Assembly: GCA_014904845.1 (NCBI GenBank)
Contig: MU119242.1
Span: 124,001 to 188,000, forward strand
Reading direction: 5' to 3'
Origin: Acephala macrosclerotiorum
Lineage: Eukaryota > Ascomycota > Leotiomycetes > Helotiales > Mollisiaceae
Length of the DNA stretch: 64,000 nt
Within the stretch, counting starts at the first letter, position 1, and every line of letters starts with the position of its first letter. The position numbers and the translations under genes are program-made. This document shows, piece after piece, positions 44,593-55,485 of the stretch. The notes beneath the pieces were generated by a model that did not search any database, was not told the origin of the DNA, and saw only the letters and a list, made by a program, of their open reading frames with translations.

Positions 44593-45024
44593 CTTGCCTT
44601 CTTCTTCTCAATCCCTCTTAATCTGGACAACCTTTCAATCGTTAATACCAATAGTAAGTCCCGTATTCGTCGGTCCCGAAAACGAAAACGGTTCGGAATT
44701 CGGACAAGAGAGTGATAAATGGAAGATGCGGAAAGGAGTTCAAAGGAGGGACGGCATCGAAGCTCACTGGTCTCACCGCCAAGATACCCTTGTCCGCTTG
44801 CGTAACTGCCAAGGCATGTGGCGCTATGCCGTCCTGGGATGGTGGGGGGACGCTAATGGTGGGGTGTACTTCACCCTTTGAGATAGACTTGCTTTTTGCT
44901 TGATTTTTTTTTTTTTTTAAAAAAAAAGTATATATTGTTTTTGGGGACCCTATTGGTCGATTTGAGATATTTTGTTTATTGAGGCTTTAAATCGATAAGA
45001 TAAGAAGAAAGAAAGTCGGTCAAG
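44593..45024. promoter_or_regulatory. Divergent promoter region with a T15A9 tract
   Basis: 432 bp between the start codons of ISN1 and the O-methyltransferase. It contains 15 T followed by 9 A at 44904-44927, a stiff, nucleosome-excluding kind of sequence and a possible small hairpin. Individual factor sites are not claimed. Confidence 0.6.
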
Positions 45025-46588
45025 ATGAAGGAAAACTACACAGCTCTGTACCCGGTACGTCCTTGATACCCGAGATCCAGCGAGCGATCATCTCGCAGGG
45101 GAGCACAAGCACAAGATGCAGATGTCATGATTCCAGGAACCTGCATTGAATTCCGCACAATTTGCAAAAAGGATATGCTAACTTTGAAATTTTGAAAACA
45201 TAGAACGAAGAGGTGGCGCTGAAAGTTGGAGATTACAGCTATGAGCACTCGACGAAGTTGCCGAAGCATATCACGGATCATCATGCTGTATGTCTCTGTT
45301 CCTCTCCTGTTCTGTGTGAATTTGTTCAGCTTAAAAAGAAGTTTTGTTTGGAATTGCGAGCGTGGGAATATAAAATGTTGAATGATCATTGTATTTTTTA
45401 TCCCGTCGAAGTGATGATGATAGAAACCAGTGCTTTATTACTTGACGGGACTGCGAAATCTAAATCGAAATGGATGAATATAATGCTGATTTATACGCTT
45501 TAGTGAGGGGTAGAAACGCAGGAGAGGTCAAGTTACATGATCAGTCCTCTCCAAGCCCAGTTTCAAGTCTGGATGGCCAAGGCGATTGGCGCGAAGAGGA
45601 GTACGTTTGAATCAAGCCCTTTCTCTCCTCTCCATCCCAAATTTCTGGTAAGACGTGGGACAATCTCTCGGGATTTTAACCTGTGACTTCTCAGGTTCTT
45701 CACCCACTCAAGCTCGCGCCCATTATAGCCAAGATCTTTCTTCCAAAGTCCTTTTCCCTTCGTCGCTTTTAAAGCTTAAGCTTCACAAAAACTGACAATG
45801 CCCAAACCAGTTCTCGAAATAGGAACTTTCATAGGCTTCTCCACAATGGGCTGGGCAGAAGCAGTTGGCCCATCCGGACATGTCACTGCCCTAGAATTCT
45901 CTCCTGAATACGCCGCTATAGCTGAGGAAAGTTTTGCCAAGAACGGCATCAAGAATGTTGATGTGATTGTTGGTGATGCTAAGGAATCGTGAGTGCCTTT
46001 CGCTTGCATCTTGGTTTGCAAAGAGAGACGAGACTTCTCCCAACCTCATATATATGGGGCGGAGTGCATGGGAGGAAGAGTTGGCTGACAAAAGAGAACA
46101 GGATCAAGAAAATTTCATCGGCACTCAAGGAGCCATACGACCTAATCTTCATCGACGCAGATAAAACCTCCTACCCTACCTACCTCGAGCAAACACTCGA
46201 ATACTCCCAGCCAGGCTCATCGACCCGCCTCCTCCGCTCCGGAGGTAAGTTTGCATCCCCTCTCTCTAGAAATTTCCGACCACATTCCACTCTTCACTTG
46301 ATCCTCTCATTCCCTCCCTCCCCGTCACCTCCCTGTCCTCTCCCCTCCATCTCACTAACAAACCCCCTCCCAGGACTCATAATAGCGGATAACATCCTCC
46401 GCCGCGCTCTAATCGCCGACCCCTCAGACGCCAACCCCTGGGCAGCCAAAGAACGCGAACGCACCTGGCGAGAGGGGGACATGCAAGCTCTCCATAAATT
46501 CAACGATATGATGGTTCAATCTCCTAGATTGGAGACTTTCTTAATGCCTATGTTTGATGGGTTGGGGATGGGGAGATTGGTTGACTGA
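45025..46588 (+). CDS. Caffeoyl-CoA-type O-methyltransferase (Methyltransf_3)
   Basis: SAM-dependent, metal-type O-methyltransferase family. Six exons: 45025..45054, 45204..45287, 45522..45600, 45811..45988, 46102..46244 and 46374..46588, giving 242 residues, all phases consistent. The SAM motif is completed only by splicing: AKR|ILEIGTFIGFSTMGWAEAVG. Then GHVTALEFSPEYAAIAEE, the acidic metal/SAM motif YDLIFIDADKTSYPTYLEQ, and LIIADNILRRALI, with GMGRLVD at the C-terminus. The ATG-like start at 45798 (MPKPV) belongs to the intron and is not used. Substrate unknown; fungal members act on catechol-like small molecules. The first exon encodes only ten residues. Confidence 0.9.
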
Positions 46589-46849
46589 AATATTTCCATC
46601 TGATTGTCCCCACCCGCCGCTGGACTTTGTTATGTATGTGTAATTGGGGATGGAGGATGGGGGATGTCTATAGAAGAGAGTTGGATAGAGGATTGAAAGG
46701 GTGAGGGTGAACGTTGAGGGGAAAATTGTTGAGTAGCATTGCAGCAAAAGCCCAAATCCTAGCGCCTATCCTGTCTTCCTTCACCCATCCCATAACCTCT
46801 TTTACTTCCTCCCTCTCCATGTCCACTGATCTCAGAGTTTGCATGCAAG

Positions 46850-49326
46850 TCAAGCAAGACCCCTCTTAGTATCCTTAGCCTTCCAACCCACAAGCGGACT
46901 CTCCGGCCTCGGAACATTCGGCCTACCACTCAACGAATCAACCGTCCCCCTCAAATCCAGCCAAAACTCATTCTTGGGCCTCCTATTCGGCCAATCCGTC
47001 TCAAACTCCTCAACCTGCTCCATAGGACTAAATACCACCTTACTCTGTTTAATCCCAATTACTGTAGAACTCTGGGGATCTTTTAGGATCGTTTCATCTT
47101 TTCTGTCTTCGTATTTCTCGAGATGCTCGATACATTTGATGGCGAGACGGACGGCGCGGGTACGGTCCATAGGGGAGGGGACTCCGCCTTGTTGGACGTG
47201 GCCAGGGATTGAGTCGCGGGATTCGAATCGGCCGCCTGCTTCTTCGCGGATCATGTCTGCGATCAATTTCGCGCTGTAGACTTTGCTTGCTTTCTCGTTG
47301 ACGATAATGAGACGACCGGCACGAGATTGACCCGAGTCCTCGCGGAAAACTTGTTTGAGGTGTCCGATATCGGCTGCGAGCATGTCAATGTTGATTCCTT
47401 CTTCGGGAGTATAGACGGCTACAGCTCCGACGGCGAGACCGGCGAGTGTGGCAACGTAGCCGGAGCGGCCTCCTTGGGATTCGATGACGAAGACGCGGCG
47501 GCGGGAGGCGGAGGCGGATTGTTTGATTGTGTCGCAGTAGCGGACAAGTTCGTTAAGACAGGTGTCAGAGCCGAGAGAGTATTCGGTTCCTGGGACGTTG
47601 TTGGAGATGGTGGCAGGGAGGAGAGTCATTGGGATGCAGAAGGATGAGTATTTATCTCTGGCTTTGCGGAGTTGAGAGAGGGCGTGGAATCCTTCAAAAC
47701 CACCGATGATGAAGAGACCGTCGATGTTGTATTTCTTGAAGAGAGAAGCGATGAGGTCCATGCCGGATTCTCCTGGAAGTTCTCGGTTTGTCCCAATCTC
47801 AGAACCTCCTTTGCTAGCCCATCCGTCAACCTCCAGCCAGTCGAAATCACGCACAGCACCGAGTGGCTTGTCACCGTGATGACGAGCGAGACCAGCAAAG
47901 CCATTATGAATAGCAACGGGGGTATGTCCTCTAGTCAAGCAATATGCAACAGCGGCTCTAGTTGCGGCATTCATGCCACCAGCTGGAGCACCAACATGGA
48001 TAATAGCAATTCGCATATGCTAGCTAGTGTTAGCTTACATAGTGAAGAGATTTTGAGTATCTCACTTTTCTTGGTGGCAGCATCATCTTATCATCTAGTC
48101 CGGTTGCTGTCGTGGTCATGAAAGAATTGTAGACGTCAGTAAACTCGGTATCCCTCAAACTCATGGCCTTGTCAAAGTCCCGAGCTTCAATGGCCTTTGC
48201 GACTTCCTTTGTGTCTAGAACCGCTTGTACTAGAGGCTTTCGGCAGATTTTGTTCTCGAGAATAGCGATAAATGGGGTAGGTGTCTCTGGCGTGGCATCG
48301 AGAACCGCGTTGACGGCCTCCACACCTTGGAGAGTAGCAAGATATCGATCGTAAGCACATGCAGTGCCTCCTCGTTGTACGTGACCAAGTGTGGTAATAC
48401 GAGTATCCAACGCAAGTCCCTTCTTGTCTGCCAAAAGCTCCTTAATCATATCTGGGGAAATTTTGTTACCGTCTTGGTCGTGAGCTCCTTCGGCTACAAT
48501 CACAATAGTCTTTCTCTTTCCGATCTCTCGGTGCTTTCGATGATCAGCAACAGATTATATCTATTGATGTTGGAGCCCTTACCTTGGCCACGATCTTACA
48601 CATCTCCTCTCGCCAGTTCTCAGCTCGAGGCTTCTCCGGGATGAAGACGAAATCTGCACCTGTAGCAACACCAGCCATAAGTGCCAACCAACCACAATGT
48701 CTGCCCATAACCTCAATAACGAAAGCTCTTGAATGCGACGAGGCTGTAGCTTCAATATAATCGACCATCTCGCAGATTCTGCTCAGGGCTGAGTAACAGC
48801 CGATTGTAGCATCGGTTCCGGACATATCGTTGTCAATTGAACCAACAAGACCAACAATGTTGAGGTGCTTGAAGGGTTCAGTCTGCTCAGCAGTCAACTG
48901 CTTAGTTTCCACCAATTCCTGGAGCAAGCCTGGCCATTCAGCTCTGAACTTGTCAGCTCCCGTCAAGGAACCGTCTCCTCCACAGATGATCAGAGCATCG
49001 ATGCCACTGAGAACCATATTCTTGGCGGCAATCAATCTGCCAGGTCGTTCATAGAACGCCATACATCTTGCTGTGCCAATCAATGTCCCTCCTTCAGAGA
49101 GCCATCCTCGCACATCCGACCAACTCATCTTCTGTATGTACTTTCCGCCTTGCACCAAGCCCTCGTAGCCTTCGTGAATGCAGAACATCTCGCAGCCTTT
49201 CTCAATGCCATATCGTACGACAGCTCTTGTTGCTCCGTTCATGCCAGGAGAATCTCCTCCGCTGGTCATCATAGCGATGCGACGCTTCTTGCCCGCGAGG
49301 GGTGGTGGGGGTTGTGCGGGGGCCAT
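46850..49326 (-). CDS. PFK1: ATP-dependent 6-phosphofructokinase (eukaryotic double-domain)
   Basis: Commits fructose-6-phosphate to glycolysis. Exons 48583..49326, 48066..48533 and 46850..48019 give 793 residues. Two homologous halves are visible. The N-terminal catalytic half has [28 protein letters not shown], the substrate/catalytic loop [12 protein letters not shown] and [15 protein letters not shown], and LGHVQRGG. The C-terminal regulatory half has [58 protein letters not shown], and PGHVQQGG. The first intron is 49 bp and the second 46 bp. Length and order fit a filamentous-fungal PFK. The symbol is by analogy. Confidence 0.97.
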
Positions 49327-50236
49327 GTTGAGGATAATAGTTGAACGATTAAGGATTCGGAGGGTTGAGTAGAGGTGGAAAGATAGAGAAGGATATTATA
49401 GAAGTTGGAAAGGAGCAGCAGAAACTTCTTCCTTGGCTGATGGGGTTAAAAATTGAGGTGTTTTCAGCACAGCAGATGCATATGACGAAGGGTGGTGCCA
49501 AAAGAAAGTCTTCAAGTGGAGCTGTTGGAGTGGAAGCTTTTATCGCTGACAGGGGGAACGATAAGGATCCCTTAGCGAAGCCTCTGAGTGGTCAGCCCGG
49601 GGAATACCCGTGGGCAACAAGCTGCCACTGGCCAGCCTTGTCCGTCCGACTTTTGCTGCTGAACGCATCATTTGTGTAAGCCTGAACTAACAGTGTGGGG
49701 GCATCGAAAGTACGAAGCAATAGCGATTGGACTGTATTGGGGAGAACCACTTGGTGATCTGAACACTGTACCTGACTTGCTGAAACCTGTCGACCGGCTT
49801 CTCAACATCGGTGCCATTCTCGGACGCTACCTTTAGCCCACTGCATCGGCCCACGGCGGAGGATATACGAGGCTATGACGAACTTGAGGCTCTGGATACA
49901 TCGCGACAACTGCTGCTGAGGAGAACAGGAAGGCAGGAGAATATCAAGGGTTGTGGGGAAGGAAACTCTATACCGTCGCAAGAAAGGAATACTTGACTCG
50001 TCAAAACAACATCGGGATACCGGAATAAAGTCACGTCGGTCGTATGTGAAGGTGGATTCCTAACGCTAGGACATCACGCAATTTTGCGTTGTGAATAGGG
50101 GTTTGCGACATTGTGATTCTTCGAAAGAGGCCCGAGTCGAGACTTTACACCGACACGTTACGCCGACAGCTCTGCCTTGAACACCTAAGGTTGCCTGCCA
50201 CTTTTGGCATCAATTAAGACACTACATAGAAACACA
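49327..50236. other. Intergenic, divergent 5' region
   Basis: Between PFK (minus) and Med17 (plus). No feature recognised; probably both promoters. Confidence 0.5.
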
Positions 50237-52443
50237 ATGGGCTCCGTGTCGAACGAATTCCCCATCTCTTTGAGATCATGGCCTGCGAGTGGTCATGATC
50301 CCAGTGCGCTTCCAACGTTGATTCAGCGCATCAATTTCGAGCGGGGCGGATTTCTAAACATTACAGAGGAGAGTCTGCGTCCGGAGATCGCAGAGGAAGA
50401 AGCCAATGGACAAGATGACGATGAGAGCTCAAGCTCTGATGAAGAAGAGGAGCCTGATAAGTTGAAGGAGCTCATGATAGCTCGAGAGGAGCTTCTTCGT
50501 GAGATTGAGTAGGTCACTATGCAATGAGGCTCTATGTAGATGTTAATAGCCTCGCAGACAAGCTCATCAATCCGCCTTATACGCTCTAGACTTTATATCC
50601 CTCCTACTCACGAAAGATGCGCCAGTGGGTGCGATCGAAATTTCTCCTCTTCTTACAGAACTGGTTGGACCAAAGACGTTGGGAGCCGACAAAGTGGCAG
50701 CCTCGAAGCTTACAGAAGCCCAAAAGTTGGACGACAAGCAGATTGCGAGGGGCTGGAAGGCTCAGAGTTTGACTAAAGCCATCGACTCAATTCAAGCATC
50801 TGCCGAAAGGCTTGAGCAAGAGATTGAGCGCGAGACGAAATACTGGGAGCAGGTTCTAGCGGTTAGTGACAATGGCTGGGCTGTATGCCGATTGCCGAAT
50901 GAGAAGCATATTCTCGGTGTTAGATACGGATTCTCTGAAGGTATGAATTACTTCTTTGATTACGGACTTTCACTCATCATATACAGCTTCTCCTGCATTC
51001 AAGACTCGGAGTCTAGCAGTTCTCCAGCGAAATCCAGATGGCGGCATATCCCTAGACCAAGGTATAGCAGAAAGCGCCCCAAAGACATTACGAGTCCGTA
51101 TACAAGTCGGCGGAAAAGATACAGGCATAACTCCCGTCCCAAATGCTGCTCCAGCAGATGCACCAATCGAGAGCCTAATTCTGCAAGCCCGCAATACCAT
51201 CTTCGCCGAAGAGCTCTGGCAAGAACTAAACCGCGAGGCTCGCAGTTTCGCACCCGTCCAAGACAAAGACGACACCCTCATCTGTCCTCTAACTCCCAAC
51301 AAAACCATGATTCTCGAGCTCGTCACTTTAGGCGGACCCCAACCTCCTACAACTAATACCGACAACGCCATCGCCGAAGCTATACACCTCGCCCTCCACC
51401 TCCTCCTCAGCTATTCCCACCGTCAAAATTATCGTCGTCGAACCCAGGCTCGGAAACCTATCTCACAATCCTCCATGGTTGAACCCACACAAACAATCAC
51501 CCTTGTCCGAGGCATATTGGCCCGCCTCACATACCAAGAATCCATCAAACAGCTCTACTCCCTCCTCAACCCCCTCTGTCTAGTCCTAAGAAAGGCCTCC
51601 ATACCTGCATCCTACACCCTCGTCCCCCCCAACATCTCCCCGCCATCCCACTACAGCAACGCCGAGAAAACAATTATTGCCTTAATCGAAAATCTCCAAA
51701 CCAGATTCACCCTCTCCATCACACCACAAACAACATTAAACATCGCACTGAGAACTTTCCAAAATCCTCTGTGCAGTTTATTCTACGTCTCGCTGCCCAA
51801 CCCCGCGGATCCATTGCAGGTTACTTGCCCACCCTTTGTTGCTATTCCCATGGTCAGTGATGGGGGGTATTCGTCTTTCGAGGCGTTGAGGGAATATGTT
51901 TTCCAAGCTGCTGCTTGTGCGCTTGCTTCGACCTTGATACCCTCTCTGAGCGCTCCAATTCCAGATGGTGGGGAGGATAAGATGGCCGTGGATGGAGATG
52001 AGGAGAAGGAACAGGAAAGGGTGAAAGAGGAGAAGGAAAAATGGATCCAAACAGGACAACCTACTCTTCTCTCAAACGTGGACACGCAGAAACAGTTGTC
52101 CATCTCTCTCTCCGCCAAGAAACCCCACATCTCCAACCCTGAACTCAATAAAACCGGCGTCCAGCTCCAGCTAGCTTGGGATGCACCTCGAAGTAATATA
52201 CCAGAAGAAGATGATGAGTTTTCTGGAAGGGGGAGGAGTAGTAGTTTGAGTATTGGGGGTGAGGGATTGGTGGGTTTGGGTGCGGCTGAGGCCGGGAAAA
52301 AGATGATGGAGAAGAGTGGGAAGAGAGGAGAGAAGGCGTATGTTTGGATTGCCTGGGATGGCGAGAAGGAGGGTGCTTGGGATGAGGGGGAGGGGGAGAT
52401 TGTGAGGAGTTTTGAGGAGGTGGTTAAGGATGTTGAGGGATGA
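50237..52443 (+). CDS. MED17: Mediator complex subunit 17 (Srb4)
   Basis: Essential head-module subunit of the Mediator coactivator. Exons 50237..50508, 50558..50940 and 50987..52443 give 703 residues. Family blocks: PISLRSWPASGHDPSALPTLIQRINFERGGFLNIT at the N-terminus, an acidic Ser-rich segment (EEANGQDDDESSSSDEEEEPDK), AHQSALYALDFISLLLTK|DAPVGAIEISPLLTE, and NGWAVCRLPNEKHILGVRYGFSE. The later part has SLAVLQRNPDGGISLDQG and an acidic stretch (DGDEEKEQERVKEEKEKW). Intron 1 uses GTAGGT with acceptor CGCAG (phase 2) and intron 2 GTATGA with ATACAG (phase 1). Start at 50237 (MGSVSNEFPIS); an earlier in-frame ORF start is not an ATG. Confidence 0.94.
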
Positions 52444-52911
52444 GAAATGAGTGAGCTAGTGAGAAAGGGAAGGCTTTGAGTATCGAGTCAGCTCGTAGAT
52501 TTTTTGTTAGAAACATGAATGAAGATATTCGGAACAGAAAGTATGATCTCAATTGACTCGAGTTCGTATTCACCACATGCGAGTCAAGGACGGACATTGA
52601 TGTAGCAAGTATTTCATTCTAGTAGCTGCAGTGAACAAGCTATGTAAGCCATAGCATCATTTCATCTCATCTCATAACCATTAACCTATCTGTTAGGTAG
52701 CATCCGACAGCTCAACCGCCCCCTAGCCGCAAATCCAGCGCAAACATGAAGAAACTCAGATGCATATCACCTATCCCACGCTCAGAAAAAGAGAAGCCAT
52801 AAAGCAACATTATAACGCCAAGCACCTTCGCTTTTCTGTTATAAGACGCATTGGTACATGCAACAAAGTAGAAGCCACGAGGACATCCTGCCATAACGCA
52901 ACGGTAGTCAA
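52444..52911. other. Intergenic, convergent 3' ends
   Basis: Between MED17 and the PARP-finger gene. No feature recognised. Confidence 0.5.
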
Positions 52912-54675
52912 TCAGGCCTTAGAAGCATTACGGCTTCGGGAAGCACGAGTGCCCTTTGCTGCAGGTCTGCGAATATTAGTTAGTGCCACACAGCTTTGAG
53001 ATTTCAGAAGGACTTACGTCTTCTTGCCTTTGGGGCCCTTCTTTGTTGAGTTTTGTGAATCGTCTGCGGGTTGAGAATCCTCGACGGGTTCCTCATCCGC
53101 AGGTTGCTCTTCCTTAGCAGGCTCATCGGCCATGGCAACATCGGAAGGAAGCTTGAGTGCATCGGATGGTTCACCCTTGACGGCAGATTCGGTGTTTTCG
53201 GCAATGGGGGCGGCTGCTTCGGGTTGTTCGTCTTTGACATCCGCTGAATTTTTCTCGGCTTTAGCACTGGCCGTGGCAGTATCTGGCTTAAGGTTGATAG
53301 CCTCAGATGGCTCGCCTCCAGTCATGGTTGTGTCCTCGACCGGCTCCTCCTTTACGGCCTTCTTGCCACGAGCAGCACGCTCCTTTGGAGCGGGGGCCAC
53401 AGGAGCATCGCCTTCTTCGCCGTCCTCTTTCTTGACAGCAGCCTTCTTGGCGCGTGACTTCTTGGCTGGAGTCGGCTTGACCTCCTCGTCCTCAGCAATG
53501 TTCTCAACTTCTTCGGACTTTACAGCCTTCTTGCCTCGTGACTTTGAAGGAGCTGGCTTGTATGGTTCAGCATCATCCATTTCCTCGTCTTCCTCCTTCA
53601 CAGCCTTCTTGGCGCGTGATTTCTTGGCTGGTACAGGCTTGGCTTCCTCCTCGCCATTCTCTCCGTCTTCTTCAGCCTTGACTTTCTTGGCACGCGACTT
53701 CTTGGGGGCTGGCTTGGCCTCCTCGCCGTCCTCGTCAACCTCCTTCTTGGCCTTAGTAGCACGTTTCTTCTTAGCAGGAGTGGGTGCCTCTGATGGCCCT
53801 TCGTCTCCAGAGTCATTGGCACGACCACGTTTCTTAGGAGCAGCCTTTTTCTTTGATGGAGCGGCCATTTCCTCTTTCTCACTCAACTGCTCACTGATGG
53901 CTTTGAGCTGGTTGTCAATCTGAGTGGTAGAGGCTCCCTGGGATTTGAGAACTACGAGCTCAGCCTCGAGAGAAGCAATCTTGGCCTTCAACTCGTCGAT
54001 TTCGTGAGTGCGAGCTAGGTCATCTTGTCTCATCTGCTTCTTAGTTTCCTTGGTGCGGAGACCGGTTTCGCCAAGCTTGTTCATCTCTGGGTCCTGCTGG
54101 ATGTATTAGTGATTGAAAACAACGCGTTAAGAACACACTTACGCCGTTGAAGTCATCTGGGTCGATGAAGCCTTGTTCAATGACGCGACGAACCTTCTCC
54201 TGCATATCAGGATGTCTCGACAGGCTAGCTTTATCATCCGGCTCATCGTATCCGTCCAAGGCATCCCAATCGTATTCGTTAGGTCCCACCCGGATCTTAT
54301 CCCGAATATTCTCGAGAATCTTGCCCGTGACGCAGCCCCTACATATTATCAGCATCGATGTTTGATGATTCGAGTACAGCTGCAGGGCGGGGCGTCTTGA
54401 GACATGCATGCAAATAGAGAGACTCACCAGTGTCGCCACATCCAACTTCCACGATCCTGGAAATCAACCCAGACCCCGAGACGGAGCTCATCCTTATCAA
54501 TCTTAATGCCAGCCTTCTTGCACTCGGTAGATTGGCAACCGGCACGGCTGGACTTCGACATTTCTAGAAGATCATTAGCCAAAGTACCCAGTGAGGGGTC
54601 ACATGTTTATATCGCTCTGCAACGTGGCGCAGACACGAGCAAGATAAGAGCAAACTTACCGACTCTGTAAGACAT
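52912..54675 (-). CDS. PARP-type zinc-finger protein with Lys-rich repeats
   Basis: Five exons: 54660..54675, 54428..54563, 54143..54338, 53018..54093 and 52912..52966, giving 492 residues in phase. The N-terminal finger has Cys15, Cys20, His50 and Cys53 (C-x4-C...H-x2-C), with IKIDKDELRLGVW and GSWMWRHWGCVTGKI around it; this matches the PARP-like finger that binds nicked DNA. There is no ADP-ribosyltransferase domain. A coiled coil follows (about 135-165: DELKAKIASLEAELVVLK), then about 270 residues of charged repeats: the unit KKSRAKKAVKEE recurs with variations (KKSRAKKVKAEE, SKSRGKKAVKSEE, AARGKKAVKEE). Likely a nuclear DNA-binding protein, function not known. The short last exon supplies TPAAKGTRASRSRNASKA. 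Confidence 0.9.
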
Positions 54676-55485
54676 CTTGACGATGGATATTCCTCTAAAT
54701 ATTGTAGATTCTTGTGTAGTCTAATCGCCGCACGCTTTGATATATGCTGCGACTATCAGGGTACGACGAACAGCTGACGCGCGACCGCAGAAAGCTGGTC
54801 CGAAGTGTTCGCTTTTATCTGTTCGAAAAGAAACAAAGCGCGATGGTGTGTGAATGAAGGTATTTCAACCACTGAGACTGGATGAACTCGATGGAAGAAT
54901 TATGAGACGTGATGGAATTCGAGGTGAGGTTGATGAAAGAAAGTTGAGGTTAAGGCGATCGACGGGGCTGCCCTGATTGTTCAAGCGAAACGCGCTAAAA
55001 TTCTGCTACCTCGAAGAGCACACCACTATCATTCACTTTCATTATTTACCTATGTTTGAAGGGCTACGAAGTTGGATATTGAGCATTTGATACGACTTCG
55101 AGTTGATCCTATCCTTTTACTGATCCTCATTATATTTCTCGAGCAATTTCGCCGCTCTTGAGCTCCGTTTGCAAACGAACGACCAAGACAACGACAAAAG
55201 CTCCAGAGACTCTTTTCATTTCCCTTGATATCGTCCGGCAGATCAATACAAAGGACACAATTGAGCCGCTGAATTGACATTGAACATGGGCTACAGGCAG
55301 AATCACGAAAGATCCCGATGCAGTTTTTATTTCACTCCGATCACATCCGGTCAGAATTCTGCTGTCCTTAAGGCCTATCAAAATTTTGCATCTCGTTTCA
55401 ATTCAATTCTATCCTCAAAAGACGAGATTATTACCAGCTATATGTTCATGGCAGTCTATTTCCTTCCTTGAGCTTGGTATAGTAC
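54676..55485. other. Intergenic, no gene seen
   Basis: 0.8 kb between two minus-strand genes. Only short ORFs; nothing recognised. Confidence 0.5.

Noticed and set aside
45798..45992. Start at MPKPVLEIGT for the O-methyltransferase
   Set aside because: The first codons come from the intron; splicing at the CCAG before 45811 joins AKR to ILEIGTF, the expected motif, and upstream exons supply the N-terminus.
53132..53923. 263-codon plus-strand Ser/Ala/Phe-rich ORF
   Set aside because: Antisense of the Lys-rich repeats of the PARP-finger gene.
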